Source: Bacteroidia bacterium (GTDB lineage Bacteria; Bacteroidota; Bacteroidia; B-17B0; Aurantibacillaceae). From it: DNA of 8,091 bases. The stretch is from positions 1 to 8,091 of the forward strand of contig JACMLS010000610.1 of the NCBI GenBank assembly GCA_014379485.1, in the 5' to 3' direction. The notes beneath the pieces were generated by a model that was not told where the DNA came from, did not search any database, and saw nothing but the letters and a program-made list of their open reading frames with translations. Of this stretch, positions 1 to 5,967 are shown piece after piece. Numbering within the stretch: position 1 is the stretch's first letter; each line of letters starts with the position of its first letter. The position numbers were made by a program, and so were the translations under genes.

Positions 1-53
1 ACTCAACCGGAACAGAGTGGGTTCCGCTCAGAGATATTATGCAGGTAGAGTAA
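1..53 (+). CDS. Possible C-terminal tail of an upstream gene (uncertain)
   Basis: The frame beginning at base 3 stays open from the window edge to a TAA at 51-53 and reads STGTEWVPLRDIMQVE, which has a plausible protein-like composition. The other two forward frames also stay open to stops at 46-48 and 62-64, so 16 codons do not decide between them. I do not recognise the family. If it is real, the preceding gene lies on the same strand as the TPR-SpoIIE gene and ends about 50 bases before it. It could equally be non-coding leader. Confidence 0.22.
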   Translation, partial: STGTEWVPLRDIMQVE

Positions 54-56
54 GTC

Positions 57-89
57 TTTTGTAAAGCTCTGTCAATTGTTCTAATTTAG
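57..89 (+). promoter_or_regulatory. Candidate Bacteroidota-type promoter for the TPR-SpoIIE gene
   Basis: Bacteroidota housekeeping promoters use TTTG near -33 and TAnnTTTG near -7, about 20 bases apart. Here TTTTG at 57-61 is followed after 20 bases by TAATTTAG at 82-89, one mismatch from the -7 consensus. Transcription would start near 95-97, leaving a leader of only about ten bases before the ATG at 106. The match is imperfect and the region is AT-rich, so chance is a real alternative. Confidence 0.35.
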
Positions 90-103
90 CAGCCCATTTA
101 AAA
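89..103 (+). repeat. 15-base leader element, copy 1 (GCAGCCCATTTAAAA)
   Basis: This 15-mer ends two bases before the ATG at 106. A copy with a single A/G difference lies on the minus strand at 3039-3053, just upstream of the RDD gene start. It overlaps the predicted transcription start of the candidate promoter at 57-89. The function is unknown; it could be an operator, an initially transcribed or translation-initiation element, or coincidence. Confidence 0.4.
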
Positions 104-105
104 AA

Positions 106-2286
106 ATGCTGCGACTCTGTCTTTTCATATTTTTCTTTTCCTTTTTTCTTTGTGATTATTCACAGAAGTTAAAACCGCAAACGCTCGATTCTCTTTTAAA
201 AATTTCAGAGTCGAACAAAAAAGATACGGGCGTTGTTACTGCACTAAACAGGTTAAGTGTACACTACAGGTTTATCTCAGAGTTCTCAAAATCGCTTGTA
301 TATGCTAAAAGAGCCAATGAATATGCAAAGCCTTTGAATTTTAAAAACGGAATAGGTTTCTCTTACAACAATATTGGAATTGCCTATAAGTACATGGGCG
401 ATTATTCTAAAGCGCTAGACTCTTATGGTTTTGCACTTAAGGTGTACGAGAAAATGAAAAACGACTCAGGTGTTTATCTTGAAAAAAAGGGGCTTTCGGC
501 AACACTGATCAATATAGGAAACGTTTATTCTTATTGGGGAAATAACTCGCAGGCACTTGATGTGTTTTTCAGGGCGCTTACAATGAGAGAAGAATTGAAA
601 GACAGCTCAGGAATAAGTGCTCTTTACAATAATATCGGTTCTTCTTATGATCATCTGAAAGATTTTGATAAGGCTCTTGATTACCATTTTAAAGCGCTCG
701 ACTTAAGAAAGAAAATGCACGACAGCATTTTTATTGCCGCCTCAATTCAGAATATTGGAAATTGTTATTATCATCAAAAAAAATACGAAAAGGCTGTTGC
801 TTTTTATTTAGAATCTCTGGTTTTAAGAAAGGGACTCAATGATCTTGCGGGAACAGCACTCACCTTAAACAACCTTGCCAGTTCAAGCGCAACCATTGCA
901 GATATAGCCAGAGAAGAAGGAAATGACATCAAAGCAAAAGAACACCACCTCAAAGCAATTGATTACGCAGAGCAGGCGCTTTCAATTTGCCGCGAGGTAA
1001 ACGATAAATCAGGAATAGGTTCTGCAATTCTTACGCTGGGAGCAACCAACCTTTCTTTAAAAAACTATGCCACGGCAGAAAAATATTTAAACGAGGCGCT
1101 TGAACTGTTCAAAGGAACGGGTTACAAAGAACGAATTATGGAAACCTATCTGGCGCTTTCTGATCTGAAAAACAATACCGGAAAAGGGACTGAGGCATAC
1201 ACTTACTACAAAAAATATATTGTTTACCGCGACAGCATTACCAATGAAGAAAACACAAAAAACTCTATCCGCGCAGAAATGAAATTTGATTTTGATAAAA
1301 AACAAACCGAACAGGCGCTTGAACAAAAAAGAAAAGACGAGGTTTCTGAACACGAGTTAGCGCAACAAAAGATCATTACCTACGCAACAGTCGGAGGTGC
1401 CATTCTTGTTTTAATTTTACTGGGAGTTGCTTACAGGGGTTACCGCGAAAAGAAAAAAGCCAATACAGAAATTATACTTCAGAAAGAAATTATTGAAGAA
1501 AAGGCGCACGAAATTGCAGAGCGGCAAAAAGAAATTCTCGATTCAATTAATTACGCACAACGTTTACAGCTTGCAATTCTTTCTACACCCGAAGAGATAA
1601 AAAAATATTTTCCTGACAGCTTTGTGTTGTATAAACCTAAAGATATTGTTGCCGGCGATTTTTATTTTTTTGAAGTGTACAAATCAACCGTGTTTTTTGC
1701 TGCGGCCGATTGTACCGGCCACGGGGTTCCCGGCGCATTGGTAAGCATTGTGTGTGCCAACGCTCTCAGCCGTGCCATTAAAGAGTTTAACCTTGTTGCG
1801 CCCGGACAAATCCTTGATAAAACAAGAGACCTCGTTGTTGAAACGTTTAAGAAAAGCGGCAAAGATGTAAAAGACGGAATGGATATAAGTTTTTTAACGA
1901 TAGAAAATTTTAATGAAAAACTTCCGGCAAAAATTTCGTGGGCCGGTGCAAACAATCCGCTCTGGTTTTTTTCAGAAGGAAAAATGAACGAAATAAAAGC
2001 AGATAAGCAGCCCGTTGGGCTTTACGATCATTTTAAAAATTTCAACACCGTGCAGATAGAACCGAAAACAAAACAATCCTTTTATCTTTTTACAGATGGT
2101 TTTGCAGATCAGTTTGGCGGACCCAAAGGAAAAAAATTCAAATACCGCCAGCTAAACGACTTACTGGTTTCTTCTGCAGAAAAAAGTATGCAGACTCAAT
2201 CAGAAATTTTAGCCACTACTTTTGAATCGTGGAAAGGAAGTTTGGAACAGATAGATGATGTTTGTGTGATTGGGTTCAGGAGCTGA
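106..2286 (+). CDS. TPR-repeat, membrane-anchored SpoIIE/PP2C-type serine phosphatase
   Basis: A 726-residue transmembrane signalling protein, probably a sensor that dephosphorylates a cytoplasmic phosphoserine partner. Residues 1-19 form a signal peptide with a Phe/Leu-rich core. Residues ~45-375 carry about seven TPRs with a clear 40-residue period; NIG/NNL motifs fall near 90, 137, 177, 217 and 256. One membrane helix spans ~423-445, followed by a charged coiled-coil linker with SINYAQRLQLAIL, the form I know in Bacteroidota SpoIIE fusions. The phosphatase domain runs ~500-726. Its metal-binding acidic positions look intact: DIVAGDF (D518), ADCTGHGVPG (D535), FTDG (D664) and DDVCVIGF (D717/D718). 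The TPRs should therefore be periplasmic and the enzyme cytoplasmic. The cysteine at 16 does not sit in a good lipobox. The ATG follows an A-rich leader without Shine-Dalgarno, as is usual in the phylum. The substrate is unknown; no anti-anti-sigma (STAS) or anti-sigma kinase gene is in view. Confidence 0.95.
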   Translation: MLRLCLFIFFFSFFLCDYSQKLKPQTLDSLLKISESNKKDTGVVTALNRLSVHYRFISEFSKSLVYAKRANEYAKPLNFKNGIGFSYNNIGIAYKYMGDYSKALDSYGFALKVYEKMKNDSGVYLEKKGLSATLINIGNVYSYWGNNSQALDVFFRALTMREELKDSSGISALYNNIGSSYDHLKDFDKALDYHFKALDLRKKMHDSIFIAASIQNIGNCYYHQKKYEKAVAFYLESLVLRKGLNDLAGTALTLNNLASSSATIADIAREEGNDIKAKEHHLKAIDYAEQALSICREVNDKSGIGSAILTLGATNLSLKNYATAEKYLNEALELFKGTGYKERIMETYLALSDLKNNTGKGTEAYTYYKKYIVYRDSITNEENTKNSIRAEMKFDFDKKQTEQALEQKRKDEVSEHELAQQKIITYATVGGAILVLILLGVAYRGYREKKKANTEIILQKEIIEEKAHEIAERQKEILDSINYAQRLQLAILSTPEEIKKYFPDSFVLYKPKDIVAGDFYFFEVYKSTVFFAAADCTGHGVPGALVSIVCANALSRAIKEFNLVAPGQILDKTRDLVVETFKKSGKDVKDGMDISFLTIENFNEKLPAKISWAGANNPLWFFSEGKMNEIKADKQPVGLYDHFKNFNTVQIEPKTKQSFYLFTDGFADQFGGPKGKKFKYRQLNDLLVSSAEKSMQTQSEILATTFESWKGSLEQIDDVCVIGFRS

Positions 2287-3027
2287 TTACGCATCAAACT
2301 CATACTGCGAATAATCTGCAAGCACAACATTAATAAACTGCTCCGGGCTCATGTTTGTAGAACCTTCTAAGCCCATTTGCTCTTTTACCTTTGTGGCTAA
2401 TTTTAATAAAGCATTAAAATCTCTGCTCTGGCGGCAATGCTGGTAAACTTCTTTAATAATTGCAATGTCGCGGTCGTTAAGTTTGTTTACCTGCGTATAC
2501 GTTAATTTGTAACCCTCTTGCGCTTTGTACAAAATGGTGTTATGTAAAGATGCGCGCGGTGTCATTTTAACTACGGTGGTTCCTGCACCCATATCTCCCA
2601 GACGTTGCGAATTTTTACTTGCCATTACTGCGATCAATCCTACAAGAGGAGTTAATGTAAGAAAATCAACCACTCTAAGCATCCACCTGATGGCGTAAGC
2701 TCCAAAAGAAGGTTGTGTTCCATCCAGCCTGATCACTTTTATGTTCATCACTTTTTTTCCAACTGATTGGCCGTTGTAAAAAACTTCGCAGAGCAAACTG
2801 TACATCATAGCCGGCAGGGTTAAAACAGCCCTGATAATGTAATACCAGGTAAGGTTTTCCTCGCCCCCGGTTAAAATAAGGCTAAGAATGATCTGCATGA
2901 TCACTGTATAAACGGAAATGATAAGGACATCTAAAATAAAACCAAGCATTCTGTCGAAAACCCCTGCCGGTTCATAGCTTACCAAAACATTTTGGGTGGT
3001 ATTAATATTTATTTGCTCGTAATCCAT
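2287..3027 (-). CDS. RDD family membrane protein
   Basis: A 246-residue inner-membrane protein. The opening TTQNVLVSYEPAG..DRMLGFILDVLI is the classic RDD start, with the first Arg/Asp pair at R26 and D33 in helix 1. Helix 2 spans ~61-82. It is followed by the GQSVGKKVMNIKV motif (86-98), a third hydrophobic stretch (~117-136) and the closing QRLGDMGAGT motif (141-150), which carries the last family Asp (D145). Residues ~155-246 form a polar, probably cytoplasmic tail longer than in minimal RDD proteins. The ATG is supported because the conserved motif begins ten residues in. RDD proteins are often called transport-related, but the biochemical role is mostly unproven. The gene is divergent from the SpoIIM-like operon, and in Bacteroidota an RDD gene often sits beside that cluster, which suggests a shared function. 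Confidence 0.93.
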   Translation of the reverse strand: MDYEQININTTQNVLVSYEPAGVFDRMLGFILDVLIISVYTVIMQIILSLILTGGEENLTWYYIIRAVLTLPAMMYSLLCEVFYNGQSVGKKVMNIKVIRLDGTQPSFGAYAIRWMLRVVDFLTLTPLVGLIAVMASKNSQRLGDMGAGTTVVKMTPRASLHNTILYKAQEGYKLTYTQVNKLNDRDIAIIKEVYQHCRQSRDFNALLKLATKVKEQMGLEGSTNMSPEQFINVVLADYSQYEFDA

Positions 3028-3139
3028 GGGTTCCGAAATTTTAAATGGGCCGCAGAATAGAAAAAACCTTAATTATTCCTTTTTTCCACTCACTTATGCC
3101 GTAAAATTCAATAAATTTATCAAAAAAATAAAGAGCAGC
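3028..3139. promoter_or_regulatory. Divergent intergenic region between RDD and the SpoIIM-MoxR operon
   Basis: These 112 AT-rich bases separate the RDD start from the proposed GTG start of the SpoIIM-like gene, and are the only place inside the window able to drive the right-hand operon. TAAATTTA at 3112-3119 (+) is one mismatch from the -7 consensus and lies about 20 bases before the GTG, but no TTG sits at the right distance upstream. No convincing -33/-7 pair was found on the minus strand either. The promoter function is inferred from gene layout, not from motif matches. Confidence 0.5.
3039..3053 (-). repeat. 15-base leader element, copy 2 (GCGGCCCATTTAAAA)
   Basis: Read on the minus strand, this element matches the copy at 89-103 at 14 of 15 positions. 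It lies 11 bases upstream of the RDD start codon, against two bases for copy 1, so it keeps orientation relative to the gene but not exact spacing. It lies inside the divergent spacer, where it could also affect the plus-strand operon. Confidence 0.4.
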
Positions 3140-4135
3140 GTGAAAGAGATAACATTTCTTAAACAAAACGAACAAAAATGGCTGGCGCTTGAAAAAGAAT
3201 TTGCCATTGACCAGGCAAAAAACCCAAAGAAACTGGCAGATCAGTTTCTTGAACTTACAGATGACCTTGCTTACGCACGCACACACTATCCTAAATCAAA
3301 AACTACAGAATACTTAAACGGGCTTACTGCACGTATACATCAGGAAATTTATAAAAACAAACGAGAAAAAAGTTCGCGCATCTTTGATTTCTGGCGCTTC
3401 GAAATTCCGTACATGTTTTACAAGCATCAGAAAAAATTACTGATCTCGTTGCTGGTTTTTCTTATAGGAATTGCTATTGGAGGAGTATGCCAGTACAACG
3501 ATAAAGAAACCGTAAGACTCATTATTCCAAACGGAGACACTTATATAAACGAACGTATACACGAAATAGAAAACGAACAGGCCATGTCTTTTTATGGCGA
3601 TGAAAATCCTTTTGTTTTGTTTGCCGTTATACCAATGAACAACATTAAAGTTTCTTTTTTTTGTTTTGCGTTTGGATTTTTATTTTCTATAGGCACTGCC
3701 ATTTTTTTATTTTACAACGGTGCCATGGTGGGCGCATTGGTCATGTTCTTTCAGCAATATGGTTATTTGAAAACCTGCCTTATGGTTATTATGATTCACG
3801 GCACGTTTGAGTTGTCTGCAATTGTAGTGGCAGGCGTATCGGGTTTTGTCGTCGGTAGTGCAATTACCAACCCCGGCACTTTGCCACGCATGCAGGCTAT
3901 TGCGCAGGGAGCAAAAGACGGAGTTAAAATTGTCCTGGGCCTTGTTCCCATTTTTATTATTGCCGGCTTTTTAGAGTGTTTTATTACCCGCTTCTATCAA
4001 ATGCCCCGCGGCCTTAACTGGGCAATCATTCTTCTTTCGCTTTCAGTTATGGTTATGTATTTTGTTGTGTATCCCATCATTCTAAACAAGAGATATAATT
4101 TTAATGTAGATCACTATAAAGATTTAAAGATATGA
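3140..4135 (+). CDS. SpoIIM-like (stage II sporulation protein M family) membrane protein
   Basis: A 331-residue integral membrane protein when started at GTG 3140. An in-frame ATG at 3026 would add 38 residues, but that stretch lacks family character. Family members I know begin M-K/R-E-..-F-..-Q-N-..-K-W, which matches VKEITFLKQNEQKW immediately after the GTG, and a purine-rich AAAGAG precedes it. Residues 1-98 form a soluble N-terminal domain containing LAYARTHYPKSKTTEYLN. Helix 1 is at ~100-120, followed by a polar loop with NPFVLFAVIPMNNIKVSF. Helices at ~170-200 and after contain NGAMVGALV, and HGTFELSAIVVAG starts at H220, the signature SpoIIM His-Gly/Glu motif. Further helices follow, including IIAGFLECFITRF and a final one near the C-terminus. 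Non-sporulating bacteria carry this family widely, so a sporulation role is not implied; the molecular function is unknown. Its stop overlaps the next start (ATGA). Confidence 0.92.
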   Translation: MKEITFLKQNEQKWLALEKEFAIDQAKNPKKLADQFLELTDDLAYARTHYPKSKTTEYLNGLTARIHQEIYKNKREKSSRIFDFWRFEIPYMFYKHQKKLLISLLVFLIGIAIGGVCQYNDKETVRLIIPNGDTYINERIHEIENEQAMSFYGDENPFVLFAVIPMNNIKVSFFCFAFGFLFSIGTAIFLFYNGAMVGALVMFFQQYGYLKTCLMVIMIHGTFELSAIVVAGVSGFVVGSAITNPGTLPRMQAIAQGAKDGVKIVLGLVPIFIIAGFLECFITRFYQMPRGLNWAIILLSLSVMVMYFVVYPIILNKRYNFNVDHYKDLKI

Positions 4136-5142
4136 CCATAACAGATAAAATTTTTCTAAGACAAAAACGCGGCTTCAGTCAGCTTTTCGGAACCGTTTTT
4201 AAATTAGTCAGAAAAAATTTTTCTGTGCTGGTTGGTTCTCTTTTTATTACCGCAGGCCCTTTTATTCTGTTAACTGCTGTTTTTACCGCCTGGCTCAACT
4301 CCACCATTTTCAGACCTTTTATAGGCCTCTCTCAAAATCTTTTCAGGGGAGACATTACTCAAACACTGAGCGATGTTATTACAAACGCTGCCGGCTGGGT
4401 TGCACTCATCTGGGTTTTTAGTTTGCTCAGTTATTCGTTTATACGCACAACAATGGCCAACTTTTTTGTTATTTACGAAAGCAAATTAGAAGGAGAAAGT
4501 TTTACTGTTCAGGAAATTGCCAGAAAAACCTATAAAGATGTGTGGATGGTTTTTACAGGAATGATCGTTTTTTCTCTGGTCTCTTTTGTTGTGCTTGCCA
4601 TTGTTGCCATTCCGTTTTTTTTACTCTGTACTTCAGGTGTTGGCGGAATTATCTTTGCCATTTTTCTTCTTTTCATTATACTCATTGCTTTTGGTCCGCA
4701 ACTGGGTTATATTTTTTCTTACGCGCCACCGTTTGTAATGGTGCGCGACAAGGTGTTTGTTTTTACAGCCATTAAAAGAACTATTGCCAACATAAAAGGA
4801 AATTTCTGGTGGCTGTGGGTGTTAATGATCTGTATGGGACTTATTATTGGGATTTTTTCTATGATCACCAATCTGCCCGCAACAATTTACCAGATGGGCA
4901 ATACTTTTGGCCGTAGCGATTTTGGTACCGGAGACCCCGAAGAAATGCTTAATTCTGCCACCTCTCCGGTTTATATTGCACTTTATTCATTTGGTTTATT
5001 TTGCGGATCTGTTATTACCTGCCTTGCCGATATGCTGATGGCCGTAAGCTATTATAGTTTTGAAGAAGAAAGAACCGGAATGGGATTGAGTTTAAAAATT
5101 GATGAGATAGGCAGGCCGGAAGAAAACCCCAATTATAATTAA
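4132..5142 (+). CDS. Uncharacterised polytopic membrane protein of the SpoIIM-MoxR cassette
   Basis: A 336-residue protein with about six predicted helices: ~32-54, 87-107, 138-160, 170-192, 226-247 and 281-305. The N-terminal 30 residues are basic and amphipathic (FLRQKRGFSQLFGTVFKLVRKNF), and the C-terminal cytoplasmic tail reads YYSFEEERTGMGLSLKIDEIG (307-327). Both resemble what I recall from the equivalent position in Bacteroidota clusters. I cannot assign a named domain with confidence; the helix layout loosely recalls the membrane domain found with glycerophosphodiester phosphodiesterases, but no catalytic domain is present. It starts at the ATG sharing ATGA with the SpoIIM-like gene, which implies translational coupling and probably equal dosage. 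I infer a subunit of the same membrane complex. The alternative is an independent transporter-like protein. Confidence 0.85.
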   Translation: MTITDKIFLRQKRGFSQLFGTVFKLVRKNFSVLVGSLFITAGPFILLTAVFTAWLNSTIFRPFIGLSQNLFRGDITQTLSDVITNAAGWVALIWVFSLLSYSFIRTTMANFFVIYESKLEGESFTVQEIARKTYKDVWMVFTGMIVFSLVSFVVLAIVAIPFFLLCTSGVGGIIFAIFLLFIILIAFGPQLGYIFSYAPPFVMVRDKVFVFTAIKRTIANIKGNFWWLWVLMICMGLIIGIFSMITNLPATIYQMGNTFGRSDFGTGDPEEMLNSATSPVYIALYSFGLFCGSVITCLADMLMAVSYYSFEEERTGMGLSLKIDEIGRPEENPNYN

Positions 5143-5151
5143 TTTTTGCAG

Positions 5152-5967
5152 ATGAGCGTTTTTCGTTTTTTTCTTTTGTTGATCGTTTTTCAATTAAGCT
5201 TTATTTCTCTTAATGCTCAGCAACCGCTTGCACATTCTTCTCGCGCACCCCGCAAATTAGGTGTAGATTCTTCAAGAGTACAACCCATACAAATTTCTGA
5301 AGAAACAGAAAAGAAAATATTTTCTGATAAAGATTACGTTTACAAAGAAGATGAATTAAAACGCGGCCGCAATTTTATACAGGAAATGATTGATTGGTTT
5401 TCTCACAAGGCAGAAGACAATACACCGCAATCACAATCGCGCAGGGGCGGCAACTCAAACACTTATTCGCGCGGCAGTTCATCCGGCAGTTCGGGTAGCG
5501 GGTGGAATGGAGATGGGGTGGGCAGCATTGTAATAGTTCTTTTCATCATTGTTATCATTGCAGGTCTGGTAGCACTTATTGCCACCGGAAAATGGAAAAA
5601 GATCTTTACGCCAAAACCAATGGAAAGCCCTTTTGATTTTAAAGAAATTACAGAAGATATAGAAGGGCTTAATATTGATAAGTTAATTGAAGAAGCGCGC
5701 CTTGCCGGAGATTATCGTTTGGCAACACGCTGGTGGTATTTAAAACTCCTCAAAAAATTTACAGTGTGCGAATTCATAAACTGGAAACCACACAAAACCA
5801 ACCACGATTATTTTCGCGAATTACAGCACACTAATTATATAGCGCCGTTTAAACAGGCCAGCCACGTATACGAACACGTTTGGTATGGAGAAATGCCGGT
5901 AAGCGAGGAAATGTATAATCAATACACTCCGCAATTTGCTGAACTTGAAAAAAGTATAAATGCTTAA
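5152..5967 (+). CDS. DUF4129 domain membrane protein
   Basis: A 271-residue protein from ATG 5152; a TTG two codons earlier is also open, but ATG gives a better signal peptide (MSVFRFFLLL...SLNAQQ, cleavage near 24). The extracytoplasmic part has a short conserved-looking segment (SDKDYVYKEDELKRG, W at ~80), then an Arg/Ser/Gly-rich low-complexity linker (~95-122). A membrane helix at ~125-146 precedes the cytoplasmic C-terminal DUF4129 domain, centred on DYRLATRWWYLKLLKKF (187-203) and INWKPHKTNHDYFREL (209-224). DUF4129 occurs as a C-terminal domain in transglutaminase-like and MoxR/DUF58-linked proteins; no transglutaminase Cys-His-Asp triad is seen here. The cytoplasmic end is well placed to contact the MoxR ATPase, which is an inference. 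It begins nine bases after the preceding stop and overlaps the next gene by eight bases. Confidence 0.88.
   Translation: MSVFRFFLLLIVFQLSFISLNAQQPLAHSSRAPRKLGVDSSRVQPIQISEETEKKIFSDKDYVYKEDELKRGRNFIQEMIDWFSHKAEDNTPQSQSRRGGNSNTYSRGSSSGSSGSGWNGDGVGSIVIVLFIIVIIAGLVALIATGKWKKIFTPKPMESPFDFKEITEDIEGLNIDKLIEEARLAGDYRLATRWWYLKLLKKFTVCEFINWKPHKTNHDYFRELQHTNYIAPFKQASHVYEHVWYGEMPVSEEMYNQYTPQFAELEKSINA

Noticed and set aside
106..168. Lipoprotein signal in the phosphatase (Cys16)
   Set aside because: The residues before the cysteine (FFL) do not fit a lipobox, and the protein has a downstream membrane anchor.
1087..1955. Minus-strand open frames inside the phosphatase gene
   Set aside because: They are antisense to conserved TPR and SpoIIE codons and show low-complexity, non-protein-like composition.
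2009..2021. AGCCC-GTT-GGGCT hairpin as a possible terminator
   Set aside because: It lies deep inside the phosphatase coding sequence in a conserved-looking region and is not followed by a T-run.
3026..3139. N-terminal 38-residue extension of the SpoIIM-like protein
   Set aside because: It starts at the palindromic CATG of the RDD start codon and lacks family-like sequence; the GTG at 3140 fits the conserved N-terminus.
3655..3662. T8 run as a phase-variation tract
   Set aside because: It encodes phenylalanines in a membrane helix mid-gene, is shorter than typical slippage tracts, and similar runs are common in this AT-rich DNA.
3140..4135. Evidence for endospore formation from the SpoIIM and SpoIIE names
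   Set aside because: Both families are widespread in non-sporulating Bacteroidota; no other sporulation genes are seen.
4542..4775. Alternative forward frame inside the six-helix membrane protein
   Set aside because: It is Cys/His/Phe-rich and lies wholly within a well-supported gene in another frame.
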